DNA of 64,000 nt. Source: Oceanimonas pelagia. Lineage in GTDB: Bacteria > Pseudomonadota > Gammaproteobacteria > Enterobacterales > Aeromonadaceae. The notes under the pieces are model-generated. The model saw only the letters and a list, made by a program, of their open reading frames with translations, had not been told where the DNA came from and searched no databases. The position numbers were made by a program, and so were the translations under genes. Every line of letters begins with the position of its first letter. Positions within the stretch are counted from its first letter, which is position 1. Of the stretch, positions 30,066-39,319 are shown in pieces. The DNA lies in NCBI RefSeq assembly GCF_030849025.1, contig NZ_CP118224.1:2030001-2094000 (forward strand). The letters run 5' to 3'.

Positions 30066-30821
30066 ATGTTTGATTTAACGGGCCAGGTTGCCCTGGTAAC
30101 CGGCGGCGCCAAAGGCATTGGCAAGGGCATTGCGAAAGTGCTGGCCAGTGCCGGGGCCACCGTGGTGATTGCCGATATCGACGAAACCGCCGGCAAGGCC
30201 AGCGCCGAGGAACTGGGTGCTCACTATTTTTATCTGGATGTGGCCCGGCAGGAAAGCTGCAAGCAGGCGGTAGCGGCGGTCATGCGCGACCTTGAGCGGC
30301 TTGATATTCTGTGCTCCAACACCGGCATTTTCCCCCAGTGTGATCTGGCCAGCATGACCGAGCAGCATTGGGATGAAATGCATGGCATCAACCTGAAAGG
30401 CACCTTTTTTATGGTGCAGGCGGCACTGGAGGCCATGCGTACCCAGGGCTACGGCCGCATCGTGATCACCTCGTCCATCACCGGACCGCTTACCGGTTTT
30501 CCCGGCTGGAGCCACTATGCCGCCAGCAAGGCCGGTCAGCTGGGCTTTATGCGCAGCGCGGCGCTGGAATGCGCCCGCGACGGTATTACCATTAACGCCG
30601 TGATGCCAGGCAATATTCTTACCGAAGGCCTGCTGGCGCAGGGCGAGGATTATCTGGCGCAGATGAAGGCGGCCATCCCCACCCACACCCTGGGCACGCC
30701 GGACGACATTGGTCACGCCGTCTGTTTTCTGGCATCAAGGGAAGCCCGCTACATTACCGGGCAAACCCTGGTGGTGGACGGGGGCCAGGTGCTGCCCGAG
30801 TCGCCGGAGGCACTGATATAA
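30066..30821 (+). CDS. SDR family oxidoreductase (FabG-like)
   Basis: Classical short-chain dehydrogenase of 251 residues from ATG 30066 (CAGGAG upstream). It shows the NAD(P) glycine motif TGGAKGIG (12-19), an acidic residue after beta-2 ('VIADIDE'), Ser 137, Tyr 151 and Lys 155 ('HYAASKAG'). The C-terminus 'YITGQTLVVDGGQVLPE' is standard. The substrate is unknown. It is divergent from the nucleoside deaminase and convergent with the YkvI-type permease. Confidence 0.85.
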   Translation: MFDLTGQVALVTGGAKGIGKGIAKVLASAGATVVIADIDETAGKASAEELGAHYFYLDVARQESCKQAVAAVMRDLERLDILCSNTGIFPQCDLASMTEQHWDEMHGINLKGTFFMVQAALEAMRTQGYGRIVITSSITGPLTGFPGWSHYAASKAGQLGFMRSAALECARDGITINAVMPGNILTEGLLAQGEDYLAQMKAAIPTHTLGTPDDIGHAVCFLASREARYITGQTLVVDGGQVLPESPEALI

Positions 30822-30824
30822 CCC

Positions 30825-30842
30825 GCCCGGTCAGCGCCGGGC
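30825..30842. terminator. Short hairpin between convergent genes
   Basis: GCCCGG/CCGGGC with loop TCAGCG lies in the 39-nt gap between the SDR and YkvI-type stops. There is no clear T run, so terminator function is uncertain. Confidence 0.4.
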
Positions 30843-30860
30843 AGGACAGGCAGTTTCATC

Positions 30861-31943
30861 TTAATCGTTGCCGGCCAGGGGCTGCAGGCCGGCAAACCCG
30901 GCGCGTTTCAGCCGCAGCGGCGCATACATCAGCGCCCCCACCAGAAACAGCCCCAGGTAACCGATCAGCGGATAGAAAAACGCCACCAGCTGGGTAAAAC
31001 CGGCAAAGCTGGCCACAAAGCCCACCACCAGGGTAATGATGCTGAACCGATTGGCCGCCGGCGTGCGCATTGCCACGAAACGGGCCACAAAGGCATAAAA
31101 CATGCTGGCCCCCGTACTGAAGATCATGCCAAACAGCACAAAGGCCATGGCCTTGGCCAGCCAGGGGGAAATGCCGTCGATGATCTTGAGCAGCGGCAGG
31201 GCATAACCGGCCACCAGATCGATTTGAGAGAACATGGCCAGGTGGCTGATCATGATCAGCACTCCCACCCCGGCTCCGCCCAGCAGGCCGCCCCAGCGGG
31301 CGATGCGCGCATCGGGCTCGGCCCCGCCCATCACCAGCGCCATGGCCGCGCCCACGGCAATGTTGAACGACACATAGTTCACCGCCGACACCAGCCAGTG
31401 CGGCAGGGTGGACTCCACGCTTTCGGCAATGGGCGCCAGCTCTTCAAAACTGCGCTCCATGGTGAACAGGCTGTAAATGCAGATGAGCACCAGCGCCAGT
31501 ACCAGAAACGGCGTAATGCTGCCAATCAGTGCCACCACCCGCTGCACGTTCAGCATCAGGGTGGCGCCCATCATCAGGGTCATCAGCACGCTGCCCACAA
31601 AGGGCGCCAGGCCAAACTGCTGGTGCAGGGTGGAGCCGGCACCGGCGATCATCACCACCCCCACGCCAAACAGGGTAAAGATGATCACCCCATCCACGAT
31701 CACGCCAAGGTAGCGACCGCTTATCTGATAGACCACGGTTTTATGGGAACGAGTGCCCGTGCGGCTGCCCAGCCAGGTGAGCATCATGCCCAGATAGGCA
31801 AACAGGGCCGTGGCCACCACGGCCGCCGCCGTGCCCAGGTAGCCAAAGCTGGTGAAGTACTGCAGCACTTCCTGACCGGAGGCAAATCCCGCCCCCACGA
31901 TGATGCCAATAAAGGCACTGGCTATTTTGATGATGTTCCACAT
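30861..31943 (-). CDS. YkvI family membrane transporter
   Basis: Hydrophobic 360-residue protein with about ten TM segments, starting 'MWNIIKIASAFIGIIVGAGFASGQEVLQYF'. The GIIVGAGFASGQE motif in TM1 is the signature of the YkvI/COG3949 family, distantly related to amino-acid permeases of the APC superfamily. The substrate is unknown. It is monocistronic, with its stop facing the SDR and a terminator of the next minus-strand gene just upstream. Confidence 0.8.
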   Translation of the reverse strand: MWNIIKIASAFIGIIVGAGFASGQEVLQYFTSFGYLGTAAAVVATALFAYLGMMLTWLGSRTGTRSHKTVVYQISGRYLGVIVDGVIIFTLFGVGVVMIAGAGSTLHQQFGLAPFVGSVLMTLMMGATLMLNVQRVVALIGSITPFLVLALVLICIYSLFTMERSFEELAPIAESVESTLPHWLVSAVNYVSFNIAVGAAMALVMGGAEPDARIARWGGLLGGAGVGVLIMISHLAMFSQIDLVAGYALPLLKIIDGISPWLAKAMAFVLFGMIFSTGASMFYAFVARFVAMRTPAANRFSIITLVVGFVASFAGFTQLVAFFYPLIGYLGLFLVGALMYAPLRLKRAGFAGLQPLAGND

Positions 31944-32019
31944 GATCGTCTGTTAATCCCTGTAAAAACCAAAATACAACAACACTGATGGTTAAATAGG
32001 CAAGATATGTGTTTGCCAC

Positions 32020-32055
32020 ATAATAAAGCCGGCGACCTTAACAGAGGTCGCCGGC
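32020..32055 (-). terminator. Terminator downstream of the HdhA-like SDR
   Basis: On the minus strand a GCCGGCGACCT/AGGTCGCCGGC stem with a 6-nt loop is followed by TTTATTA. It ends the serine hydrolase-SDR unit. Confidence 0.88.
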
Positions 32056-32096
32056 CGGGGCCATTACACCTTGGTAGGAAGGATCAACAATGTGGC

Positions 32097-32873
32097 TCAG
32101 TCCAAAGTTTGCACGCCGCCGCCGTTCACAAACAGGGTCTGGCCACTCACCCAACGCGATATTGGGGCGGCAAAATAGAGCACGGCACCGGCAATGTCTT
32201 CGGCTTCGCCCAGCCGTTTGAGCGGGGTGTGCGCCAGCATGCGTGCCTCGATTTCGGGGGTAAGCACAGAGGCCAGGGCGTCGGTGCGAATGGCGCCCGG
32301 CCCCACGGCGTTTACCCGAATGCCGGCGGGGCCATAGTCAAAGGCCAGGTTGGCGGTCATGTGGTTGATGGCGGCCTTGGACGAGGCATAGGCGCTGATG
32401 GCCGGGCTCTTGTTGATGGAGCTCATGGACGACATGTTAATAATGGAGCCGTAGCCGGCCTTTTCCATGTGCGGGGCACACAGCTGGGCCAGCCGCCAGT
32501 TGCTGAACACGTTCAGCTCAAAGGTACGGGCAAACTGCTCCACGGTAAGGGTGGCCGGACTTTCACGGCCGGCGCCGCCCCCGCCCACGTTGTTCACCAG
32601 AATGTTGATCCGGCCGAATTCCGCCAGGGCCTGGTTGACCAGTGCCACCAGATCGTCGTCTCTGGTGACGTTGCAGGCCACGGCCAGCGCCTTGCCTCCC
32701 TCGCGACGGATTTCCTCGGCGGTGGCCTCGGCGGCGTCGAGTTTCAGATCCGCCACCACCACGCTGGCACCAAACGCGGCCAGCATTTTACTACAGCCCT
32801 TGCCAATGCCGTTGGCACCGCCGGTAATAATGGCCACCTTGCCGGTGAGATCAAACAGTTCAGCAGGTTTCAT
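32097..32873 (-). CDS. SDR family oxidoreductase, 7-alpha-hydroxysteroid dehydrogenase-like
   Basis: 258-residue classical SDR. The cofactor motif is TGGANGIG (17-24), the active site Ser 148/149, Tyr 162 and Lys 166 ('AYASSKAAINHM'). Long similarity to E. coli HdhA is recognisable ('NVFSNWRLAQL', 'PGAIRTDALASVLTPEIE', 'WVSGQTLFVNGGGVQ'). HdhA oxidises 7-alpha-hydroxyl groups of bile acids. The substrate here may be another secondary alcohol. It is 11 nt downstream of the serine hydrolase gene and probably co-transcribed. Confidence 0.84.
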   Translation of the reverse strand: MKPAELFDLTGKVAIITGGANGIGKGCSKMLAAFGASVVVADLKLDAAEATAEEIRREGGKALAVACNVTRDDDLVALVNQALAEFGRINILVNNVGGGGAGRESPATLTVEQFARTFELNVFSNWRLAQLCAPHMEKAGYGSIINMSSMSSINKSPAISAYASSKAAINHMTANLAFDYGPAGIRVNAVGPGAIRTDALASVLTPEIEARMLAHTPLKRLGEAEDIAGAVLYFAAPISRWVSGQTLFVNGGGVQTLD

Positions 32874-32884
32874 GGAAGCTCCTT

Positions 32885-34210
32885 TCAGGGCATTTCAAGA
32901 GAAATCAGGTAATCAGCCACGGCCTGATACGCCGGCAGCGAGTAGGGATCATTGGCGCCATTGGCCGCCACCGGATGAGAGGCAAAGCGCACCAGCACCA
33001 TGTCGGCGGCGGGATCGATGTAAATGGTCTGGCCGTGCACCCCCCGGGCGGCGAAGGCACCGTTGCGGTTATGGGTTATCCACCACATGTTGCGGTAAGA
33101 CCAGCCCTTGAGCCTGTCAAAGCCGGCACGGGCAAAGGCGTTTTTACTGCCGCCACGGCGAATGTCGTCGATGGCCGCCGCAGGAATGATCTGCTCGCCC
33201 TGCCAGCGGCCCCGGTTGCGCACCAGCTCGCCAAAACGGGCCAGGTCGCGCAGGCCGGCGCTCAGCCCGCCGCCGGCAAAGGGAGTACCCAGCTCGTCCA
33301 CCTGGTAATAGGCGCTTTGCTCCATGCCGATGCGCCGCCAGATTTTTTCCGACAGCAGCTCAGCCACCGACTGGCCGGTGACCCGGGAGATCACCCAGCC
33401 CAGGGCGTCGCTGTTGATGGTTTTGTAGCCAAAGGCCTCGCCATGCTCACCCTGCTTTTGCACCCCGGCAAGATACTCAAAATAGCCCACCGGGCCGGTG
33501 TATCCTGCCGGCTTGGGCCAGGGGCTGCCGGCGGCGGAGTATTGCCATACCTCGGCGTTGGGATCGGCATAGTTTTCGCTGTATTGCAGACCCGTGGTCA
33601 TGTCCATCAGCTGGCGTACGGTGGCATCGCCAAAGGCGGAGTCTTTCAGCTCGGGCACGTATTCGGCCACCAGCCTGCTTTCATCCAGCCGGCCTTCGGC
33701 CACCAGCACGGCGGCAAGCAGGCCGGTTACCGACTTGGTTACCGACATGGCAGCGTGCTGACCACTTTCTTTCAGGGCGCCGGCATAACGCTCATACACC
33801 ACCTCCCCCCGGTGCAGCACAATCAGGCCGTCGGTGTAATTGCGCTCAAAGGCATCGGCAAAGGTGATGGGCTCATCGCTGTCCCAGGGCAGAAAGCGCA
33901 GCTTGTCGACTAACGGATCCAGACGATACTTCAGCGGCAAGGGCGCGCCCAGGCCCCGAGACACTTCCACCGTGGGCATAAACTCGCGCATGTGCGCCAC
34001 ACTGTAGCGCAGGGCGGGAAACTCAAAAAAGGAGCCGTCGGCGGCGCGCAGACGTTTTTCCGGCGGCGGCGGAAAGCCCTGCATCCAGCCCAGGGTGACG
34101 GGATCGCTGCTGCTGGCGGAAAGCGGCTCAGGCTGAGCCGTTGCCGGCAGCGCCAGCAGACTGCACAGCAGGCCGGTGGCGGCCCGTCGCATACGGAGGT
34201 GTATTTTCAT
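32885..34210 (-). CDS. Beta-lactamase-family serine hydrolase, secreted
   Basis: 441 residues with an N-terminal signal peptide ending at PATAQ. The penicillin-binding/esterase fold carries S156-V-T-K159 as the nucleophile motif and a Tyr at about 210 ('TGLQYSENY'), with 'RGVHGQTIYIDP' near the C-terminus as the third motif (HGQ). This pattern fits the 6-aminohexanoate-dimer hydrolase/EstB/class C-like group. It is probably a periplasmic esterase or amidase, not a resistance beta-lactamase. Its operon partner is the HdhA-like SDR. Confidence 0.82.
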   Translation of the reverse strand: MKIHLRMRRAATGLLCSLLALPATAQPEPLSASSSDPVTLGWMQGFPPPPEKRLRAADGSFFEFPALRYSVAHMREFMPTVEVSRGLGAPLPLKYRLDPLVDKLRFLPWDSDEPITFADAFERNYTDGLIVLHRGEVVYERYAGALKESGQHAAMSVTKSVTGLLAAVLVAEGRLDESRLVAEYVPELKDSAFGDATVRQLMDMTTGLQYSENYADPNAEVWQYSAAGSPWPKPAGYTGPVGYFEYLAGVQKQGEHGEAFGYKTINSDALGWVISRVTGQSVAELLSEKIWRRIGMEQSAYYQVDELGTPFAGGGLSAGLRDLARFGELVRNRGRWQGEQIIPAAAIDDIRRGGSKNAFARAGFDRLKGWSYRNMWWITHNRNGAFAARGVHGQTIYIDPAADMVLVRFASHPVAANGANDPYSLPAYQAVADYLISLEMP

Positions 34211-34397
34211 ATGTTCTTCACGCGCCAGATGGGGTTATGCGGGTCAGTATAGACACAGGCGTGGTTGATGCAGATGGGCAAGGGCGAGCAAAGCGCCCAT
34301 TTTGGGGGAATGAGGAAATTGCAGGCCGAGCTTTACGCCCGGCAGCATAAAAACACAGATATAGCCTGAAGTCGCAGTGGGGATTGCCGAAGCCGAC

Positions 34398-34425
34398 CGT
34401 CAAATGTCAGGGATGACATTTGACG
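34398..34425. repeat. Perfect 12-bp hairpin with GGGA loop
   Basis: CGTCAAATGTCA/TGACATTTGACG surrounds a GGGA loop. A smaller CCC-GGGGAT-GGG hairpin follows at 34431. It lies in the 276-nt gap between the divergently placed hydrolase start and the antiporter stop. The loop style suggests an interspersed repeat; no second full copy was seen here. Confidence 0.55.
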
Positions 34426-34486
34426 AGCGTCCCGGGGATGGGCCCGAAGCGTGTCGGCGGAGTGCAACCGCACTGCTGCTTCACTG

Positions 34487-35461
34487 CTACGCAGCAATCA
34501 CATTGCCGGCCAGCCAGCCGGTGTAGGCCAGGTACACCGCCAGCAAAAAGGCACCTTCAACGCGATTGATGCGTCCCGGGCGGCCACGAAAGCCAAAGCC
34601 CAGCACGAACAGCGACAGGGTCAGCGCTATCATCACCACAAAGTCGCGGTTGATCACTTCCGACACCACCGCCAGCGGGTGAATGATGCCGGCCAGCCCC
34701 ACCACCGCCAGGGTATTGAACAGGTTGGAGCCAATCACGTTGCCCAGGGCCAGATCGTGTTCATTCTTGCGAATGGCGGCAATGGAGGAGGCCAGCTCGG
34801 GCAGCGAGGTGCCAATGGCGACGATGGTCAGACCAATGATCAGATCACTCACGCCAAAGGCCTGGGCCACATTCACCGCTCCCCATACCAGAAAACGCGA
34901 GCTGATGATCAGCAGCACCAGACCGGCCACCAGCCAGAACAGCGCCTGTTTCAGGCTCATGGTATTTTCACCCAGCTCCTGCTCCTGTTCGCTGGCCATG
35001 CTGTCGTTGCCGTCACGCAGACCCTGACGAATGCTCCAGGCCATCAGCAGCACGAACACCACCAGCAACACCATGGCATCGGTACGGGCAAGCCAGCCGT
35101 TCCACAGCAGGCTGAGCGACAGCAGGGTGATCAGCAACAGTATGGGCAGCTCCTTGCGCAGCACCTGAGAGTGCACGGCAATGGGACTGATCAGTGCCGT
35201 TACCCCGAGAATGAGGCCAATATTGGCAATATTGGAGCCATAGGCATTCCCCAGGGCCAGCCCGGGGTTACCTTCCAGCGCCGCAATAATGGACACCACA
35301 ATTTCCGGGGCCGAGGTACCGAACCCCACGATCACCATGCCAATCAGCAAGGGGGGCATACCGGCATAACGGGCGGTGGCCGAAGCACCGTCCACAAAGC
35401 GGTCGGCACTCCATACCAGCACCGCAAGGCCCAGCACGATGGCGGCAACAGACATCAGCAT
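34487..35461 (-). CDS. Calcium/sodium antiporter family (CaCA, YrbG-like) transporter
   Basis: 324 residues, about ten TM helices in two inverted halves. The alpha-repeat motifs of the CaCA superfamily are visible: 'IVGFGTSAPEIVVSIIAALEGN' in the first half and 'IVAIGTSLPELASSIAAIRKNE' in the second, each with GTS-P-E, followed by 'ALGNAYGSNIANIGLILG' and 'ALGNVIGSNLFNTLAVVG'. An acidic loop lies between the halves. The gene sits behind a probable manganese riboswitch, so Mn2+ or Ca2+/Mn2+ export is likely. The Shine-Dalgarno can be sequestered in a CCCCC/GGGGG hairpin. Confidence 0.88.
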   Translation of the reverse strand: MLMSVAAIVLGLAVLVWSADRFVDGASATARYAGMPPLLIGMVIVGFGTSAPEIVVSIIAALEGNPGLALGNAYGSNIANIGLILGVTALISPIAVHSQVLRKELPILLLITLLSLSLLWNGWLARTDAMVLLVVFVLLMAWSIRQGLRDGNDSMASEQEQELGENTMSLKQALFWLVAGLVLLIISSRFLVWGAVNVAQAFGVSDLIIGLTIVAIGTSLPELASSIAAIRKNEHDLALGNVIGSNLFNTLAVVGLAGIIHPLAVVSEVINRDFVVMIALTLSLFVLGFGFRGRPGRINRVEGAFLLAVYLAYTGWLAGNVIAA

Positions 35462-35470
35462 AATGAAATC

Positions 35471-35486
35471 CCCCCTTGAACGGGGG
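35471..35486 (-). promoter_or_regulatory. Hairpin masking the antiporter ribosome-binding site
   Basis: On the minus strand CCCCC-GTTCAA-GGGGG is followed by GATTTCATTATG. The G run is the Shine-Dalgarno for the antiporter, so the hairpin would block initiation. This fits translational control by the upstream riboswitch. Confidence 0.6.
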
Positions 35487-35583
35487 TGGAAAGCAGAAAC
35501 AACAGGCTAGACAGATTCATAAGCGCTCTTGGGGCGGGACCAAAACACCGAAGACGCCTCCACCTCCCGCCCGGTTGGTGGCT

Positions 35584-35693
35584 GCGTCTCGAGTCTCATC
35601 AATCCACAGGACACTACTGCCATAAGCCTTCGGCTCAGAGATTGTTGACAGCAGTTTCGGCATTCACCGAACGATTACTCCCTCAAGAGGCGC
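35584..35693 (-). ncRNA. Probable yybP-ykoY manganese riboswitch
   Basis: The minus strand carries the conserved order GAGGGAGTA, a hairpin (TTCGGTGAATGCCGAA), CTGTCAACA, a variable hairpin with ATGGCAGTAG, then TGATGAGAC. The outer P1 strands GCGCCTC..GAG (35681-35693) and CTCGAGACGC (35584-35593) pair. Downstream GCGTCT at 35552-35557 can pair with AGACGC of P1, and a GGGCGGGA/TCCCGCCC hairpin (35532-35572) follows, so a mutually exclusive expression platform is visible. This matches the RF00080 class, which binds Mn2+. It is recognised by motif, not by a covariance search. Confidence 0.75.
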
Positions 35694-35729
35694 ATATTGT
35701 GACAGCTTGCGACGGGCAAGAAAAGGACC

Positions 35730-35804
35730 GTGAGGGGTAAGGAGTAAAGGGCGAGGAAGAAATACACCGGTGAACCTCCTCACACCTCCCTCTTTACGCC
35801 TCAC
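35730..35804. repeat. Intergenic inverted repeat, family A copy 5
   Basis: Left arm GTGAGGGGTAAGGAGTAAAG is an imperfect reverse complement of the right arm CTCCCTCTTTACGCCTCAC. It ends 6 nt from the mmsA stop and is the longest copy in the window. Confidence 0.6.
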
Positions 35805-35810
35805 CAACAT

Positions 35811-37301
35811 TCACAAACTCGGAAAGGCGAAGTCCGAAGCCTGGTGGCTGGCGCGCTCGGGCCATTTCTGGGTAATGGTCTTGCGCCGGGTGTAAAAGCG
35901 CACGGCATCGGGACCGTAGGCGGCCAGATCACCAAACAGCGAGCGCTTCCAGCCGCCAAAGCTGTGATAGGCCACGGGCACCGGCAGCGGCACGTTAATG
36001 CCGACCATGCCCACCTCGATGTGATCGCCAAACAGCCGCGCCGCTTCGCCGTCCCGCGTGAACAGGCAGGTGCCGTTGCCGTATTCATGGGCGTTGACCA
36101 GGGCAATGGCGTCTTCCAGGCTCTCGACCCGCACCACGCACAGCACCGGACCAAAGATTTCTTCCCGGTAGATGCGCATGTCGGGGGTCACCCGGTCGAA
36201 CAGGCAGCCACCGATAAAGTAGCCGCCTTCGTGGCCCGGCACCGTCACACCCCGGCCGTCCACCACCAGGGCGGCCCCGGCCTGCTCGCCGTCTGCAATG
36301 TAACCGGTAATTTTCTCCAGGTGCTCCCTGCTTATTACCGGGCCCATGTCGTGGCCGCCTTCCGTACCGGGGCCAATGTTGAGCATACGGATTTTTTCGC
36401 TCAGTTTTGCCACCAGGGCATCAGCCACCGCCTCGCCCACGCACACCGCCACCGAGATGGCCATGCAGCGCTCGCCACAGGAACCAAAGGCCGCCCCCAT
36501 CAGGGCACTGACCGCATTGTCGAGATCCGCATCGGGCAGCAGCACCGCGTGATTCTTGGCGCCGCCCAACGCCTGCACCCGCTTGCCACGGGCCGTACCC
36601 CTGGCATAAATGTGCTCGGCCACCGGGGTGGAGCCCACAAAGCTCACCGCCTTTACCCCCTTGTGCTCCAGCAGTGCCTCCACTGCCTCGCGCCCGCCCT
36701 GCACCACATTGAGCACCCCCCTGGGCAGACCGGCTTCTTCCAGCAGTTCGGCAATCAGCAAGGACGCGCCGGGATCCTTTTCCGAGGGCTTGAGCACAAA
36801 ACAGTTACCGCAGGCGATGGCCATGGGGAACATCCACAGCGGCACCATGGCGGGAAAATTGAACGGGGTAATACCGGCCACCACCCCCAGGGGCTGAAAG
36901 TCAGACCAGGCGTCGATGTCGGGGCCCACGTTACGGGTAAATTCCCCTTTCAGCAGGCCCGGCACACCGCAGGCGTATTCCACGTTTTCCATACCCCGCT
37001 GCAGCTCGCCGCGGGCGTCTTCCAGGGTTTTGCCGTGCTCCTCGGCAATCAGCCGGCAAATATCGTCGGCGCGCTCTTCCAGCAGCTGACGATAACGGAA
37101 CATCACCCGTGCCCGCTTGGCCGGGGGGGTATCGCGCCAGGCGGGAAAGGCGGCCTCGGCGGCGGCCACCGCCTGCGCCACCGTGCCGGCATCGGCCAGG
37201 GCCACTTGCGCACAGACCGCACCGGTGGCCGGGTTAAAGACATCCAGCCACTGACTGCCGCGGTGATGTTCGCCGTTGATCAGGTGAGGAATAATATTCA
37301 T
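35811..37301 (-). CDS. mmsA: CoA-acylating methylmalonate-semialdehyde dehydrogenase
   Basis: Aldehyde dehydrogenase superfamily enzyme of 496 residues that converts methylmalonate or malonate semialdehyde plus CoA to propionyl- or acetyl-CoA. The catalytic Cys is C279 in '[11 protein letters not shown]', an arrangement typical of MMSDH (the usual general-base Glu is absent, as in the CoA-dependent members). '[16 protein letters not shown]' and '[17 protein letters not shown]' are further hallmarks. It lies 79 nt downstream of an omega-amino-acid transaminase on the same strand, suggesting beta-alanine breakdown to acetyl-CoA. Confidence 0.93.
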   Translation of the reverse strand: MNIIPHLINGEHHRGSQWLDVFNPATGAVCAQVALADAGTVAQAVAAAEAAFPAWRDTPPAKRARVMFRYRQLLEERADDICRLIAEEHGKTLEDARGELQRGMENVEYACGVPGLLKGEFTRNVGPDIDAWSDFQPLGVVAGITPFNFPAMVPLWMFPMAIACGNCFVLKPSEKDPGASLLIAELLEEAGLPRGVLNVVQGGREAVEALLEHKGVKAVSFVGSTPVAEHIYARGTARGKRVQALGGAKNHAVLLPDADLDNAVSALMGAAFGSCGERCMAISVAVCVGEAVADALVAKLSEKIRMLNIGPGTEGGHDMGPVISREHLEKITGYIADGEQAGAALVVDGRGVTVPGHEGGYFIGGCLFDRVTPDMRIYREEIFGPVLCVVRVESLEDAIALVNAHEYGNGTCLFTRDGEAARLFGDHIEVGMVGINVPLPVPVAYHSFGGWKRSLFGDLAAYGPDAVRFYTRRKTITQKWPERASHQASDFAFPSL

Positions 37302-37380
37302 GCTAAGTCCTTGTACATGTAATGATGAAAAGCCTGTCGGCTCAGCCCCATATTCAGTCGTTCCGGCGCAAACCGGAATA

Positions 37381-38733
37381 TCATGCTGCCGATGCTTTCA
37401 GCACTGCGGCCACGGCATTGAACAACTGCTCAAGCTCATCGGGGGTGGAGATAAAGGGTGGACCAAACTGCAGGGTGTCGCCGCCAAAACGCACGTAATA
37501 GCCCGCTTGCCACAGCGCAATGGCCAGCTCCATGGGCCGGCGTGCCGGCTCGCCCGGGCAGGGCGCCAGCTGCACCGCCCCGGCCAGGCCGCAATTGCGA
37601 ATGTCCACCACATGGGGCAGCCCTTTCAGCCGGTGGATTTGCTCTTCAAACACCGGCATCAGCGCCCGCACACGACCCGGCATGTTCTCTTCCACAAGGG
37701 CGTCGAGTGACGCCATGGCGGCGGCGCAGGCCACCGGGTGGCCGGAGTAGGTATAACCGTGAGGAAATTCCACCATGTAGTCCGGCCCGGGCTGCTCCAT
37801 AAAGGCCTGATAAATCTGCTCTCTGGCGATCACCGCGCCCATGGGTACCACGCCGTTGGTGAGCTGCTTGGCCACGCTCAGCATGTCGGGCACCACCCCA
37901 AAGGCCTCGGCACCAAACAGCTCGCCCATGCGCCCCAGGCCGGTGATCACCTCGTCGAAAATCAGCAGAATGTCGTGCCGGTCGCAGATCTCCCGCAACC
38001 GCTGCAAATAGCCCGCCGGCGGCACTATCACCCCGGCCGAGCCGGACATGGGCTCCACCATAACCGCCGCAATGTTGGAGGCGTCGTGCAATTCAATGAG
38101 TTGCAGCAGATGATCGGCAAGCTCTGCGCCGTGCTCGGGCTGGCCCCGGCTGAAGGCGTTTTCCGCCAGCAGTGTATGAGGCAGGTGATCCGCCTCCACC
38201 AGCTGGCCATAGTGCTTGCGGTTGGGACCCATACCACCCAGGCTGGTGCCGCCCATGTTGACCCCGTGATAGCCCCTGGCCCGGCCAATCAGCCGGGTCT
38301 TTTCCGGTTTGCCCCTGGCGCGCCAGTAGGCCCGGGCCATTTTCAGGGCAGTGTCGGCGCATTCTGAGCCGGAGTTGGTAAAGAACACCCTGGTTAAATC
38401 GGCGGGAGCCAGACCCGCCAGCCGTGTGGCCAGCTCAAAGGCCAGCGGGTGTCCGGTCTGAAAGCCGGGCGCGTAGTCCAGGGTATGGAGCTGACGGTGA
38501 ATGGCCTCAATGATTTTGGGGTGCCGGTGGCCAAGGCCGGTGCACCAGAGCCCGGACAGGCTGTCGAACAGCTTACGGCCGTTCACATCGGTAAAATACG
38601 CGCCGTTCGCTTCGGCGATCAGCCGGGGAGCAGCCTTGAAGGCCCGGTTGCCGGTAAAGGGCATCCAGAAGGCATTCAAATCCAGCTGCCGGCCGATGGT
38701 TTCCTTGCTGCTCATGCTTGCCATGGTGTTCAT
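37381..38733 (-). CDS. Omega-amino acid (beta-alanine)--pyruvate transaminase
   Basis: Class III PLP aminotransferase of 450 residues starting at ATG 38733 (AAGGAG 5 nt upstream; an in-frame GTG further out is possible). PLP residues are Asp 260 ('[15 protein letters not shown]') and Lys 289 ('[10 protein letters not shown]'). The N-terminus '[17 protein letters not shown]' and '[15 protein letters not shown]' resemble Pseudomonas beta-alanine:pyruvate transaminases. Product malonate semialdehyde would feed the adjacent mmsA. Other omega-amines are possible substrates. Confidence 0.88.
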   Translation of the reverse strand: MNTMASMSSKETIGRQLDLNAFWMPFTGNRAFKAAPRLIAEANGAYFTDVNGRKLFDSLSGLWCTGLGHRHPKIIEAIHRQLHTLDYAPGFQTGHPLAFELATRLAGLAPADLTRVFFTNSGSECADTALKMARAYWRARGKPEKTRLIGRARGYHGVNMGGTSLGGMGPNRKHYGQLVEADHLPHTLLAENAFSRGQPEHGAELADHLLQLIELHDASNIAAVMVEPMSGSAGVIVPPAGYLQRLREICDRHDILLIFDEVITGLGRMGELFGAEAFGVVPDMLSVAKQLTNGVVPMGAVIAREQIYQAFMEQPGPDYMVEFPHGYTYSGHPVACAAAMASLDALVEENMPGRVRALMPVFEEQIHRLKGLPHVVDIRNCGLAGAVQLAPCPGEPARRPMELAIALWQAGYYVRFGGDTLQFGPPFISTPDELEQLFNAVAAVLKASAA

Positions 38734-38954
38734 CACGACTCCTTGCCGCCTCACAGATGTGATCCGATAGGCTCATCATGCTCCCCCTTGAATGCCTGTT
38801 AAATATAAACTTTATAAATCTCAGTTAAGCGAAGGCTGAACTTTACACCCGCATGCCACATGTCACGCCCCGCAGCCTTCCATCACGGGCGCACTGGCGC
38901 CGGCTTTTTGTGCTGAATATTTGCGCAATTCAGGTTTCTGAACGAGTCTTGAAT

Positions 38955-38974
38955 GGTCCTGAAAAAACAGGACC
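38955..38974 (+). other. Hairpin in the comEA-like leader
   Basis: The perfect stem GGTCCTG-AAAAAA-CAGGACC lies 38 nt upstream of the comEA-like start codon. It lacks a T run, so it is more likely a leader structure or a protein-binding palindrome than a terminator. Confidence 0.45.
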
Positions 38975-39012
38975 TGTGTGGGAACGTCTTGAAAAAGAAA
39001 AGGAGACTCGGG

Positions 39013-39300
39013 ATGAAAAAACGATTAGCCCCTGCCCTGCTGGCAATGTTGCTGGCCACCGGAGCACCGGCCCTGGCCAACGAAGCCGACGCCAAAGACG
39101 TGGTGGTTACCAGCGTCAACATCAACACCGCCACACCGGATCAGCTCGCCCAGCTATCCGGCGTCGGTCCGGCCAAGGCTCAGGCCATTGTGGAATACCG
39201 GGATGCCAACGGTCCGTTCGCCTCGGTGGACGATCTGGCCCGGGTCAAGGGCATTGGCGAAGCCACGGTGGAAAAGAACCGGCACCTGCTCAGCAACTAA
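39013..39300 (+). CDS. ComEA-like helix-hairpin-helix protein, exported
   Basis: 95 residues: a signal peptide (MKKRLAPALLAMLLATGAPALA) and a C-terminal helix-hairpin-helix module, 'VNINTATPDQLAQLSGVGPAKAQAIVEYR' (about 35-63) and 'VDDLARVKGIGEATVEKNRHLL'. This is the short periplasmic ComEA form, which in naturally competent gammaproteobacteria binds incoming DNA. AAAAGGAG lies 10 nt upstream. Without other competence genes nearby its role in uptake is inference. Confidence 0.88.
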   Translation: MKKRLAPALLAMLLATGAPALANEADAKDVVVTSVNINTATPDQLAQLSGVGPAKAQAIVEYRDANGPFASVDDLARVKGIGEATVEKNRHLLSN

Positions 39301-39319
39301 CACCGTTACGCTGACCTCA

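Noticed and set aside
32885-34210. Class C beta-lactamase (resistance gene)
   Set aside because: Length, N-terminal extension and the HGQ third motif fit the esterase/6-aminohexanoate-hydrolase branch rather than AmpC.
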